A DNA stretch of 64,000 bases. It comes from Flabesymbios commensalis (lineage: Eukaryota; Annelida; Polychaeta; Terebellida; Flabelligeridae). The stretch is taken from assembly GCA_964017125.1 (NCBI GenBank), contig OZ024909.1:57305122-57369121 (forward strand), in the 5' to 3' direction. This document shows, piece by piece, positions 24,113-35,851 of this stretch; positions within the stretch are counted from its first letter, which is position 1; each line of letters opens with the position of its first letter. The notes under the pieces are model-generated. The model was given only the letters and a program-made list of their open reading frames with translations. It was not told the DNA's origin and did no database searches. Position numbers and translations under genes: made by a program.

Positions 24113-24468
24113 GCAAACTCGTGCAAGCAGTCTATATAATGCGATACTGGAGTGACATAGCCCTATAATATTTCTAATTTCCGACGTCAGTAAAATATAT
24201 TTATCTGCCTATCTGCTATAAAAACGGACATCAACATTCCATAAATAATCACTATTCATCACACATGTTGGCTCATATCCTTCCCAAATATTTTTGCTGT
24301 TAAAATACTGGTAATAATTATATTCAACTATTCAAAGAACAATGATACAAATTAACAATCGGCTTGTGGACTTAAGGTATTTTCACAACTTTTGTCGAAT
24401 AAATTTTACAAAACAACACTTTGACAATTGTATAAATACAGTTGTTACATATCAGTATCACAATATAC

Positions 24469-24699
24469 TTAACCCTTTGACTTCCAGGCCGGGGTGCATG
24501 CCAGAATCCAGATATACTGGTGTACGAGCTCTATTTTTCGTCATTTGAAGCTGGAATTGCTAACGCAATTTCCAGCTTCAAATGACAAAAAATACATAAA
24601 TGTAGTATATATTTGACGAAAATTTGTGTCATTTTATGGTTACGTTCATTGACGAATGACGACGGAAATTTCCGTCATGTATGGTAGTGAAAAGGTTAA
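24469..24699. mobile_element. TTAA MITE, piggyBac-like, with central hairpin
   Basis: TTAA then CCCTTTGACTTCC at the left; GGTAGTGAAAAGG then TTAA at the right. A strong internal hairpin (24,540-24,587) pairs GTCATTTGAAGCTGGAA with its complement around TTGCTAACGC. It sits about 150 bp upstream of the PAR-6 last exon, inside the intron. Confidence 0.75.
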
Positions 24700-24757
24700 T
24701 ATACTCTCGTGTTTATCAATTATTCTCATGATTATTGTATATCAAATTACATGTACG

Positions 24758-24828
24758 TAGTGTTTTGTAGTGTTTTGTAGTGTTTTGCTTATTGGTCAAC
24801 TTTCTCTGCTTATTGGTCAACTTTCTCT
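24758..24828 (+). repeat. Two tandem duplications at the intron end before the PAR-6 exon
   Basis: TAGTGTTTTG occurs three times in a row (24,758-24,787), followed by two exact 21-bp copies built on CTTATTGGTCAACTTTCTCT (24,787-24,828). A branch-point-like CTCTAAC follows at 24,825-24,831 and the TTTTAG acceptor ends at 24,850. The duplication therefore covers the pyrimidine-rich region used in 3' splice-site recognition. Confidence 0.85.
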
Positions 24829-24850
24829 AACATTGCTTCATGTGTTTTAG

Positions 24851-25674
24851 GCGAGAGCTACGAGGAGGTGTTGGGATATGGCACCATACAGAGAAAGCAG
24901 AAGGGTGGCGGTATCTCAAAGATTGGGCAGGCTGATGTGGCCAAGGCACGTGCACATATGGCTATTGGCATGCCTGCGGACTTCCGGCGAGTGTCGGCCA
25001 TCATTGATGTGGACACGGTACCAGAATCACACCGTCGTGTCAAACTAATGAAGAATGGATCTGAGAAGCCCCTAGGATTTTATATTCGTGATGGTACGAG
25101 TGTACGTGTGGTACCTCATGGACTAGAGAAGGTGTCGGGGATCTTCATCTCTCGGTTAGTGCCGGGAGGGCTGGCTGAGAGTACTGGCTTACTGGCAGTG
25201 AATGACGAGGTCCTGGAGGTTAATGGTATAGAGGTGAGCGGTAAGACACTAGATCAGGTGACGGACATGATGGTCGCCAACTCCTCCAACCTCATTATCA
25301 CTGTGAAACCTGTAAACCAGCGTAATAACATCTCCCCACGGTATAGTACGCGAACCATTAAATCCATGTCCTCCCAGAGATCAGCACACTCTGCCAAATC
25401 CACACAGTCTGGACAGTCTATGGACTCTGACGAGGTGCGCGAGTTCCTTGAAGAGGAGGAGGACGAGGTGAAGGAGCACATCTCTAGCCCGACGCCGGAG
25501 AGCACACCTGTCAGCATCACATCTCTGGAGAACGCTTCTCCCCCACCCGCCCTGCATCTCTCAGACTCACGAGAACCCACACCCCCACCTGCAGATAAAA
25601 CCTCCAGCAAGCCAGACAACATCTCTGCCAATAATAACCACTCGGAGACGACGACGGGCTTAGTCACACTATAA
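24851..25674 (+). CDS. PARD6: PAR-6 polarity scaffold, last coding exon
   Basis: This exon encodes the C-terminal part of PAR-6, the adaptor that links Cdc42-GTP, atypical PKC and PAR-3 at the cell cortex. The acceptor TGTGTTTTAG ends at 24,850. The first codon is split (a Gly completed by GC), and the frame opens [15 protein letters not shown]. About 273 residues follow. [18 protein letters not shown] (about residues 40-57) is the semi-CRIB segment that, with the PDZ, binds Cdc42. The PDZ follows (about 58-152) with carboxylate-loop residues PLGFYI and the signatures [37 protein letters not shown] and [12 protein letters not shown] after the PDZ is also typical. The tail has Ser-rich, acidic ([10 protein letters not shown]) and Pro-rich stretches and ends in VTL, like the -TL end of vertebrate PAR-6 and its PDZ ligand. 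The PB1 domain must lie in earlier exons that I cannot find here. Identity is firm; the paralogue is not resolvable. Confidence 0.96.
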
Positions 25675-26296
25675 TCAACGTTGTCTCGGTGTCAATGAGA
25701 AATGCTACATTTCATGCCATGGTGCTTTTTATCCTTGATCGACCTGTGATGCTCCAAAAGCATGACGTTGGCATGAGGTTATGTCCCATATCCGTGGCGT
25801 TGTTACAACCTTATTCCAATGTCATCTCATAGATTAGTGCTTGTCACGGTTGGTATAATTTTAACTGCGACTAGATTCCCTCCGTCGTTTATGCGTAACT
25901 CCTTGTACTCGTAAGGTACTGAGCAAACAGCAATGAGCCGAGCACATGGTGTGTTCCATGAAGGGTTTACAATCAGACACAGCAAAGTAATTTCTCATAG
26001 TAGACCAAGCTATGATATTTCGTTAGTGCTTCATTGGATACTAAACAGAACTAACCATCCAACTACCACAAGATGATCATTTATGCAAGTTATCTGTACT
26101 GGAAATAACTGTGGATTATCATAATTATGTTTTCAAAATCGGAATACATGCACCGTGATGATCAACATTGTTCGAGTTGGGACAGATATTGATCATGATC
26201 TGCCCGGGATGAGAAGCCCTGTGCTACCCGCGTATTTTCATAATGCAACGTTTATGATATGCATGCTGCATTGCATCATTAGCTTGACAGATCAGG
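25675..26296 (+). other. Probable PAR-6 3' UTR, start
   Basis: Sequence after the PAR-6 stop, with no competing gene. I see no AATAAA close to the stop; the first clear one on this strand is at about 27,361 (CCAATAAAATATCG), so either the 3' UTR is about 1.7 kb long or a variant signal is used. Confidence 0.45.
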
Positions 26297-26385
26297 CCGG
26301 TATTCTAAAAGTGACTGGCATTTAGGCATGTGAATCTCGACCAATCAGATGCCTAAGTTATAGGCCAGTCACTTTTAGAATAACC
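26297..26385. repeat. Hairpin element, family E, copy 2
   Basis: GGTATTCTAAAAGTGACTGG on the left and CCAGTCACTTTTAGAATA on the right are complementary. Inner arms GGCATTTAGGCATGTGA and CAGATGCCTAAGTTATAGGCC also pair. If the PAR-6 3' UTR is long, this hairpin would be transcribed in it. Confidence 0.85.
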
Positions 26386-28084
26386 CTCCACTTACTCCAC
26401 AAGACATGTCGTCCCTTTAACAGCTAAAGTGTTACATCTGACGTTCAACATGCAACACTTTGGCTACCACGGGATGATTTTTACTGGACTCAATTTATAA
26501 TAGCAAACTTCCTTTCAATTCCCCACACATTTTATCATCATCAAGTTTCTGTAATTCTTTCCAGACCTCTACACAGAGAGGGTTAATGTCTTTCGTTTTA
26601 ATAACAGATATTTAATTCTCAAAGTACATTTTTGTGTTCATAAAAGTTCATTTTTGTCTCGGCTATAGCAACTCCAAAATTTATTAAAATTTGTTTTATC
26701 TGCAGGTTACAAATTACAAAACGCATCATGGTATATTACAGACAGACTGACGCTTCCACAGTTTGTATAGGCGTGTATAGGCCTCACCGCCTGGGCTACC
26801 CAGCAATGTTCTCCAGTCTCATTGCCATCTTGACTTATCAGGTGCCCTAACGTAGGGCTAAAACAGATCAGGATAAGGTGAAATACCGCACATGAATCAA
26901 ATAATTTTCAAAATTATGAGTGCATAAAATTATAATATTGATCGTTTTGAAACCCGATTGAGAAACACATTGATCATGATTGAGAAGTGATAAGACGTTC
27001 CGGTTATTCTGGTTTCAAGTTGGTTTGATGTCGCAGACGTTGGATCAGCTTGAAACATTAGCCCAAAGTAACGTGTCGGATGGAAAGCACACTTGTTCCC
27101 TGCTGTAACATTCAAACCTCATTATTATCTTTGACATTTGGTGCTGATCTTCATAGCCTCATTCATTAACATAGCATCTCCAGTACAACCCTGGTCAATT
27201 CAATGTTGGTTTTTTTGCATAAAATGAGCTTCAAAAGTAAATTATAGACATGACTGCAATGTGATATTAAAATGGAAGTTTTACTTTGATGTATGCAGTA
27301 GAAATTTACATGTACTTGTACTTGTCTTCAGTTATTACCAATTTTGATTAAAAAATGTCCAATAAAATATCGCGAAACAAATTATGTAAGAAGCATTCCA
27401 TAGCCACGATATGAGCACCATTTCACATGTTTCATTCTGTCTTATGTATGACATGACTGTTGGAAATAATAATGTTATACATTTATTTGTATATTAATAT
27501 AGTATAAACTTGGAGAGGGGAAATTTGAGAAGGTATTGTTGTCGTTAACCTCAAGCCATTATTTGCCCTTTGTGAGGGTGTCTGTCACAATTAGGCAACA
27601 CCTTGTATTATAGTGTACATACATCGCTGTACAGTTATTTTGTACATAAGTCTCTCACCGTCCTTATATCAACTAACATTTATACTACACCTTACATCTA
27701 TATATATAATATCATGTCGTTTTATTGCACTTTTATCACATTCACTGACCAGTCTTTTAGGCCTAGAGTATTTACGCCGTTCATGAAGATCATGCTACCA
27801 CAGTTGACTGGATGTTTAAATACAGTGTTTAGCAACAAGAGAATGAGATTAAAACTGAATGATGTAAGAATGTAAGAAAGTGAGATGATATAATTAGCTA
27901 ACGGAGGGCCTGTCTAGTCCACTGCTTTTTAGGCAGTGCTACAATTTGTGTCTCTGTTTACTTGTTATGAGATTAGTAGCTTGAATCATCTCTGTGTGAT
28001 CTAGGTTTGGCACGGAACACCAGCGAAGATAAGGTGAAGCTTTTAGATTCACAATCTGTTATAGCAGATTGAGAATGTGTTCTC
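26386..28084. other. Non-coding, possible distal PAR-6 3' UTR
   Basis: A small decayed palindrome is at 27,010-27,068 (CAAGTTGGTTTGATGTCGCAG against CGTTGGATCAGCTTG). AATAAA is at about 27,361. No gene is supported. Confidence 0.45.
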
Positions 28085-28290
28085 TTAAATCCTGCTGATT
28101 TAATTTATTTAAATTTTCAGCCACTTGAAGTTGTGTCTCGCTACCGCGACCCACAACTTCAAGTGATTGAAATTACTTATTTGTTTAACAAATATTTGCA
28201 AATCCTGATGTTTAAACACACATTTCGTTTCTAGTTTGGTCGACTAAAACATATTAAAAACGACAATAGTCGCGATCAGCAGGATTAGGG
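28085..28290. mobile_element. MITE with hairpin module, intact ends
   Basis: AATCCTGCTGAT near 28,087 and ATCAGCAGGATT near 28,275 are 12-bp inverted ends, with TTAA to the left and TTAG to the right. It holds the CCACTTGAAGTTGTGTCTCG hairpin with its complement (28,120-28,166), then TTTGCAAATCCTGATG and AACACACATTTCG. It is the clean counterpart of the 17.3-kb copy. Confidence 0.75.
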
Positions 28291-30801
28291 TTAGCTAACA
28301 GATTTTTGTTATTACAAATTACTGCTCAATGGAATGAGTACGTGCGTACAGTATGATTGGTGTGTAAGTCACCCCACTGTTCTACAAGTAAGCAGTTACT
28401 GCTGTCTGCCTTTGCGCGATGGTGTTGCATAAAGGTGACTGTTATGACGTTCGTCGTCTATTATAATTTCAAACATATCAGTGTCCACAAGGTTTATATA
28501 TGTTGTTGAATTTATCCGAAGTTCTGCGCTTCTCACACATGCATATCTTTAATCGCATCTCACTTATATATTCCCCGTCACTCGACAGCCATCGCTGTGT
28601 GAACCCACGTATCAAATTATATACTCTTCTTTCTGTTAAAATGTCCAACAGTTTTCCATAAATCAAACATTACCATGTGATGACCGTCCAGCACATTATC
28701 ATTCTACGTCTGTGGTTAGCACTAAATAGAATCCAGTCGTTTTTGTTAAAAAAAAAGAAGTCAAAACTAAAATCTTGTCTTATCTCCCCACTTGTCGATG
28801 ACTTAAACCCCGATAGTAGAAATCTGGCATCAATCAAGTGATGTAAGCTAATAGTTTGATTAAAGTCTGCCTCTCACCACTAACCTTTTTGGAACTACTC
28901 TACTTGGCATAATTTGGCAAGGTTAGATGTATTATTAACTGAATTTTGATCAATGTATAATTATTCTGCAATGTATTGTAAACATTTTAAAAAGCCTCAA
29001 ATAATATACCGTACTACAGAAAATATATCGTTAAAATGCATCATTTGTAATTCCAATGGATAGATGTCTTTATTACAAGTATATCCTTTCACCCTAGAAG
29101 CCTGTGTTCACTCCTTCATTCCACTCACAGTGACCAGCTGATGACATTGTTAGATTAGAGTTCACATATGACAATCTTATCAATGATATAATGTTGAGAA
29201 AGTATTCACTTTCTATACGTTACTAGAATCTGCACACATAAATTAATACCCCTCCCTCAGATTCTGATCAGCAATATTTGTAGCATTCCAGCTATAATTG
29301 TATTATAACTAATTTCCCCTGCTCAGAGATGATTATTATAATTAATACCTAGTCTACCAAATTAAGATTTTTTGTCAATTCTCATTCATTCTCTAAGTCT
29401 TAAATGTGATGGAACAGAATCTCTATGACAATACTATCAATGGTATCATACTGGAGATCATCTACAGCACATATGTAACCTGATGCTACAAGCATTAAAA
29501 CTAAATAACCCATTTGTCTTTACTCCCACAGTAAGGTTTGTCAACTTAAAAGCAAATTGTCAAATTCTGTGGATGACTGTTTTCAATTTAAATCTCATTT
29601 AGTGATAACATGATAAACGCTACTTGTGTGTATACATTTAATTGAAAACACACTTCTTCCGACGCGTTTGACAACATTTTTTCATTGTAACTCCAGTGTT
29701 TTTTAAAAACATTTTCTTTTAAAAATGCTATCATCCAAAACTTTTTGTGACAACTGGATATCTTTTATTAAATCGAGTAACCTGTGAACTCGGCAGTCAG
29801 TGTTTGTTATTTGAAGAAAACTATTCTTCTGAAGCGGTCTGCAAACCTGTCCATCAGACAACATAGGTCTACATATCTAGTGTTTTAAATTATTTTTTAT
29901 TGTATGTTTCACAATTGAATTTTAACAATTGCACTTTAGTTTTTAAACAATAATTTACTAAGGTTTCTATTTTAGTAAGGCAGAATAAGCTCTATAGTAC
30001 AGTGGTTACATATTTTAAAATAAATTGTTTTTATATTTATATTATAACTTGAAAGTGAATTATTAAATTAGATGCACTTAATCTTTGCAAGCGCAGATGT
30101 ATTTATCTTAGATGTCACACTACCGTACAGTATATCTACTGAAAAATACTGATCATAAAAATTAGGAAAACGTTTCTCGACCCAGAGTTTTCTACCATTC
30201 AGTGTGGGCGATAAAACGTGAATACAGAACTCAGGTCTTCATGGCAACGTTAACTGAATGACGGTCGAGTAGCCAGTCCTTAAAAATTAACATTATAGAA
30301 ATTTGATACGTTGTGTATTTGTACCATGTAACAATTCTTTAAAATGCTATTTTTCTATTTGAAATTAATATATATTTCTTCCTAGATTTGTTACAAAAAA
30401 TCGTTTTATCGTTTATATATGCCCACATAACTTCACAAACATAATATATATGAATGTACTTGATGTTATATGCATATATATATATATATTATATATGTAC
30501 ATAACATTATACATATATACATGTTATACTATATATTTTAAATACACTAGTGTTGCAACGTTTGTTCCGTGATGTGATTTCTTGCCTTGATCACTGTAAT
30601 GCCTTGGCGTTTGCTATTGCTCTATTGTTTAAGAGAAAACAAAAACAGATATTTATTTATTAATTATTTAAGGAAAGTGCTCATGACGCCTTAATTTAGT
30701 CATGTTGTGATGACTCCCTCCTAACTAGTCTTTAACAGTTGGTGTTCAGGGTGTGTAGTAGATTCCTTACTATCAACTAATTATTCTAATATAATTCGTC
30801 T
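28291..30801. other. AT-rich non-coding stretch
   Basis: No genes. It contains a short TA-rich microsatellite (about 30,470-30,500) and otherwise unique-looking AT-rich DNA. Confidence 0.5.
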
Positions 30802-30867
30802 CCTTGGTATCAAAGAGTAATATCCGCCACTGTGTAAAGTGGCAGATATGACTCTTTAATACCAAGG
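30802..30867. repeat. Hairpin element, family H, copy 2
   Basis: CCTTGGTATCAAAGAGT and ACTCTTTAATACCAAGG pair with one or two mismatches, around ATATCCGCCACT and AGTGGCAGATAT. The centre matches that at 19,876. Confidence 0.9.
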
Positions 30868-32040
30868 CGGCGATATCATATATGAAACAATATTTTTTAT
30901 TGTATGAAAGCTCTGGACGGATGACGTATATATTATACCATTGGGTTATTTGGGCATCGTGGTTGGATTACTATATATGCTGTTGGAAATTCAAATTTGT
31001 ATTTTCTTATTACTGTATCCCTAGATGCCAAATTAAAATGGTTTACTATGGCGTTTTGAGTTTGCGTTGGTTATTCTTACACCTAAAATACTTCTAAAGC
31101 TCTACCAATACAACTAGAGATTATAAAATCGGCTATAAAGCCTGATTTTTCTATTATTTATATTTATTTTGATAATTATCGCCGCCAAAACGGCTTTAAA
31201 AAGCAGTAATCATTAAAACATGTTATATGAGAGTCCTGAATGATGTAGTATGGCCACATAAACGCGGCATTTTATATCATAATTAAACTGGAAGGCATGT
31301 TTTGGAAACTCTATACCAGAATATACTTCAATGTGGGAACCTTGAACTTGTTTTGCCCGCTTTAAAATTTAGGTTTTTTTTAATTAGAGTTCTGATCCAT
31401 AAGTTGCATGATTGCGAGAAAGTGAGGTCATGGGGGTCTATTTTTATTTTGACACCATTAATAGTCTTAAAAAAGCAGATTTTTTTCAAATCTCAGAATT
31501 GACACGTTCATTCAGTGAACTTGCTCTAAAAAGAATCCTTGGTCCCGAAATCAAATGGGCGATATTTTAAATACCTGGCTCAATGTAAGGCACTCGCTGC
31601 CATTTTTTTCAAACAACCTTAAATTGGACACATACTGTAAATTGTGTTCAAATAGTGACGCACAGTGTCGCAATGGACGCCCCTTTAGTTTCGCAGTCTA
31701 CCATTTTTTTCAAGATGGCGGTAATTTAAAGCGAATGATCATGGGGATATTTTTAATTATATAATATAACATACATAATACCACACATACATTTATTTGA
31801 TCTTTCTTACCTTGAAGTTTTTACAGAAGTGATATTTGATATGGAGACTCAAGAAATTTTGGGGGCGACTGGTGACTGCTAGCAAAAGAGCCACTACAAA
31901 AAGTAAAACTAGAAAAGGAGTTTCCGAACTCCGAGGCCCGGCTTCAGGCTGTATGAGTGTTACAGACAAAAATTCGGCTTAATATTTTGTAAACATAACT
32001 GTATTGGTCTTCCTAATGGGCCAGAATATGGTGCTGGCCA
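30868..32040. other. Non-coding
   Basis: AT-rich with small fortuitous frames. A CAAGATGGCGGTAA word (31,710) resembles a YY1 site. No gene. Confidence 0.45.
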
Positions 32041-32140
32041 CCCAGCGAACAAAACATTTGTACAATGTTGAACCAACGTCGAAGACGACGTTGGGCCGCC
32101 GTTGTACAAGTGTTATACAAATGTTTTGTGTTTGCTTGCC
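32041..32140. repeat. Palindromic element, family B, copy 5
   Basis: CCCAGCGAACAAAACATTTG and CAAATGTTTTGTGTTTGCT ends, with centre AACGTCGAAGACGACGTTGG, which carries a small GAC insertion. The left arm lacks the TATAACATT piece. Confidence 0.85.
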
Positions 32141-32224
32141 AACATCCATTCCATACTTGCAAGTGAATCGTGCTGCGCGTGTCTCTTTAGATGTACCTCG
32201 TACACACGATGTAGACCTAGTACC

Positions 32225-32520
32225 CATCCAATTCCGATTCAATGTTGGGCCAGTGTCCCAGCCCATTTCTGGTTCAATGCCGACAAATTGTCTACGACGC
32301 TGGCCCAACACTACTCCAAGACTGGGTCTGCTGTTTCCTTGGTATTGAAGCAGCGTTGGGTGATTGTCCCGTGTTTGCTTGGCCTGCTATGCGTGTAACG
32401 CTTTGCTCCTCTCGTCGCCATGAAAGCCACTACCCGGATAACACCATACACTGGCCCAATGCTGATGTACTGCTGAGCCACCGTCTGGGACGCTGGGCCA
32501 ACATTATTCCAACCTTATCC
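32225..32520. repeat. Cluster of family C palindrome remnants
   Basis: One unit runs through ATTCAATGTTGGGCCAGTGTC and TCTACGACGCTGGCCCAACA (about 32,225-32,375, ending CGTGTTTGCTTGG). A second is at 32,445-32,520 (TGGCCCAATGCTGATG, GAGCCACCGTCTGGGACGCTGG). Both are worn. Several overlapping open frames here arise from these repeats. Confidence 0.65.
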
Positions 32521-33288
32521 CTTTAAGCCCTAATCACGAATATAATCTTATTAAAAAACTTTAATTGGTGTAAACAATTTGAACAATTTATGGTATTATA
32601 ATTTTTGTAAGTTAGTCCTCATCTGGACAATAATCTTCAAAATAAAGGGATACATTATTGTAAAGAAATAAAATTTGTAACACAGTTATTAGTCGACCTA
32701 AAAATATGATTTTCAATAGGTTATTTTTTACAAAATATGGTTTAATAGGAAAGGCCTGGGCTAGTTCGAACAATTTTTTTTTCAATTATAAATTTTTTTG
32801 TATGGTGAATTTAGTAAACTGATATTATTGTCCAGAAGTATTCAACTATAGATGCTATGTTTAGCATCCATTATTCTCAAATTAAAATCAAATGAGAGTC
32901 AGAAAAACATGTTAAAGTTAGATTTTGCACTGTTCGAATAAACCCCACACTGGAATCTGAGAACGAGGCTCGGTTTCACCGGTGGCACGATTGGCTTCAT
33001 GCCATCAAAATGTGAATTTTAAATGGTATTTTGTGTGCTACACGGATCCATGGATTATTATGCTGATTATTGGACAGTATAGAACATGTCGGTGAAATGT
33101 TGAAAAAATTCCGCTGAGGATATTATGTGAATAATGACTGATTCTGAAGCAGGTTGGATTTTGTCGGTCATGATTATTGTTCATACACTTCATTCACATA
33201 TATAGAAGGTCTGTACAACTCCCCAATATAGTCCGCTCAACAAGGTAATTGACACTTGTCCTGAATGACAGCTTGAGATTGCTTAACC
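32521..33288 (+). other. Upstream region of the ORF1-type gene
   Basis: AT-rich and without other genes. A TATA-like CATATATAGAAGG lies at about 33,196-33,208, some 80 bp before the start codon at 33,289. Its role as a promoter is only a guess. Confidence 0.35.
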
Positions 33289-34410
33289 ATGGGTTTAGGT
33301 CGCAAAGGCAGCAGCAAACAGAAGAGTAAACGCGCCAAATATGACATGGAAGGTGGCGACAATTCGAACAAAAGCGAGCTTGACGACTCTGTGGCCAAAG
33401 CTGTTGAATCACTCCACGACGATGTAACGGCTAATCAAGTTCTGTTGAAGCAAGTAAATGACACTTTAACTTCAATAAGACAAGAAAATGCAGAGCTAAA
33501 AGAAATGGTGAAGCAGCGTGATACAATTATTGAGAGCCTAACTGAACGAGTTACCACAGTAGAGCAGCGTCTTCGTGCACAAGACAGCCTGATAAACGAC
33601 CTCGAACAATATTCTAGAAAAACATCAATCAGAATTACTGGACTTGTAGTTAAAAACCAAGATTATCTAGCTGAAGTTATAAATGTGTTCAAGTCAAATC
33701 TTAAATTGTCAGTCACCCCAGCTGATTTGGTTGCTGTGCACCCGCAACCACGTAGACAGGGTGTTTCTGACAGCAGTGATCACCCGCCTCCTGTGCTGGT
33801 GAAGTTTTTACGTCCCCATCTTCAAGCTGACGTGATTAGAGCCCGGCGAAAGCTAGCAGGCACTAAAATTGTGATTCGGGAAGATCTCACCAAGCTAAAC
33901 CAACAACTTCTCATGAGCGTCAAAGGGCGCCAGGACGTTGAAAATGTATGGTCAGTAAAGGGAACAATTTTCTGCAAGTTAAAGAGTGGGCGAAAGCTTC
34001 GTGTTTCTCTGACAGATGATCTAGAAGCTTTACTTGGTCCTCCGACCAACCAACAGAAAGGAGCAGGTCGCTTAAATCATGTCAATGCGACCACGTCAAC
34101 CCAACAAGACGGTGCAGTATCTGGTAACACAGGACATGGTGGAGCGAAACCACGCAGGATGATTAACGTTAGTCAGCCCAACACATCATCAACGAGCTAT
34201 GACTTACGTAGGCGACGTCTTGTGACAAGCACCCCAGTTCCTCAATCACTGGCAAATCGACTTACCAGGTTGGCTGGAATGGATCCTGGAAGCCCTTTGA
34301 CACAACAGTCTATGCCAGTTCTAGAACCAGACGTTTTAGGAGCAGCAGGCCCATCCACACCTCAAACTGTCACTAACAATCTCCTAGATCTGAACGAGAG
34401 TATGGTGTAA
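33289..34410 (+). CDS. LINE ORF1-type RNA-binding protein, intact and solitary
   Basis: An uninterrupted frame of 373 codons starts at ACCATGG, a strong animal start context. Order of parts: basic N-terminus (GRKGSSKQKSKRAK); long coiled coil, about residues 35-112 (heptads through QENAELKEMVKQRDTIIESL and TTVEQRLRAQDSLINDLEQ); then EQYSRKTSIRITGL, the hallmark start of the RRM-like domain of L1-type ORF1 proteins (Transposase_22 family); PVLVKFLRPHLQADVIRARR; and the C-terminal ITEDL-like block IVIREDLTKLNQQLL with VWSVKGTIFCKL. Residues about 260-373 form a polar, probably disordered tail. Proteins of this family trimerise, bind RNA and act as nucleic-acid chaperones in LINE particles. No endonuclease or reverse transcriptase follows. 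It could be a half-LINE (HAL1-like) element, the surviving ORF1 of a LINE, or a domesticated gene. Family call firm; status open. Confidence 0.85.
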   Translation: MGLGRKGSSKQKSKRAKYDMEGGDNSNKSELDDSVAKAVESLHDDVTANQVLLKQVNDTLTSIRQENAELKEMVKQRDTIIESLTERVTTVEQRLRAQDSLINDLEQYSRKTSIRITGLVVKNQDYLAEVINVFKSNLKLSVTPADLVAVHPQPRRQGVSDSSDHPPPVLVKFLRPHLQADVIRARRKLAGTKIVIREDLTKLNQQLLMSVKGRQDVENVWSVKGTIFCKLKSGRKLRVSLTDDLEALLGPPTNQQKGAGRLNHVNATTSTQQDGAVSGNTGHGGAKPRRMINVSQPNTSSTSYDLRRRRLVTSTPVPQSLANRLTRLAGMDPGSPLTQQSMPVLEPDVLGAAGPSTPQTVTNNLLDLNESMV

Positions 34411-35851
34411 CCATCTTCTTCATCTACAAACACTGACAAACACTTTGTAAGTTTCTACTACTACTATGAGAAACTTTGATGCGTAACATTGTAATAACTA
34501 CATAATAAGTATTGAAGTTATTAGTAAAAAATGACCACTTTATAATTAATAATTTTTTTAAGCACCAGTCACGACATTGTCGTTTCTTTGACATAAAAAA
34601 TTGGGATTATTTCATTATCCTGGTATTTTTCTTATATTTAACTGTCATCATCTTTAACTCTCCCCTTCACCATAATCTGATAACGAATTGAATATTCAAT
34701 TAAAAGGGTGTATTTGATGTGATATTCCATCATCAATAATTAACACTATTTACCATATCACCAAAGCATAATGCATGTAGGCAATTTTCTGTTCAAATTT
34801 ATTATTGTAAAATATAAAACCAACGAACACTGTGATAAATTATATGAACAATCTAATTTTGGATTTGAAAAAACACGCCACATATTTTCCCGTTTATTAT
34901 GTTTTCTTTTATACATCAGTTTGAAATTATTATCCGTATCAATATTTGTATTTTTAAGAGTTTGTAAAATAGAAAAAAATATATATTACAATTAATTTGC
35001 TCAAGAAACAATTCTATCATTTTGTGCCCAGAAAAAAATACTTTTGGTGGCTATGTGTTTTGTTTTAAAAATAGTTCTAATCATCTACTCATATTTACCG
35101 AAGAACAATACAGATGTTTATATACCAATGTTAATTAATATTAATTAACTATTTTATTTAAAACTCTTCCACGTCAAATACTGGAAATGTAAACAACACA
35201 TATCGTCATATTATCATATTTCAATCATACTGTGTTTATATACCAGCATTTTTTTAAGATTGTTCAACTAATTCACACTTTTGTATCGCGCCAAGGCTTA
35301 AACTCATTGTCACATTTTGTTGATTTATTGTGCACTTTATCAACCTGTTGATATTTGAATAGTTATACATCATGCTTGTATATTCAATACCTCATACTCA
35401 GAACTGTATGACTCCTATTTCTCATCTGTTTCATACTTGCCGACATAATCTTCATATTAACTCATACTTTGCTTTATACCAATTTCTTCTAATACCCTTT
35501 CATGTACAGCTTTAGTTTTTATAACCATTTATTACGTTAAACTCATATTTCCAATTATACCTTATGTTTTTCGTCATGTTGATTGTGCGATTCAAGTGGG
35601 ATATTGGACTCGGTAATGCAACAAAAACAACCAACACTTTGGTATCTATGCATGATGTCTCGTTTTTCAGTTCTGACTTTTATTTGTGTAAAATGCAAAA
35701 CTAATAAATACACCTCTCTTATTATCTCACATAATTAAAGTATAGTCGCGAAATTATTTGTTTCTGAAGTTATATTTGAACCAGCAATATTGCCCTTTGT
35801 TTTCAGTATCAGCGCATATTGATACGAATACCAAGTAATTATGACAAGCTC
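34411..35851 (+). other. AT-rich 3' region of the ORF1-type unit
   Basis: About 1.4 kb of AT-rich DNA with no reverse transcriptase or other domain in any frame. AATAAA occurs at 35,703-35,708 (CTAATAAATACACC). It could be a long 3' UTR ending there. Confidence 0.4.

Noticed and set aside
25254-25667. Long minus-strand frame opposite PAR-6
   Set aside because: Shadow of the PAR-6 exon; the serine-rich translation mirrors the real codons.
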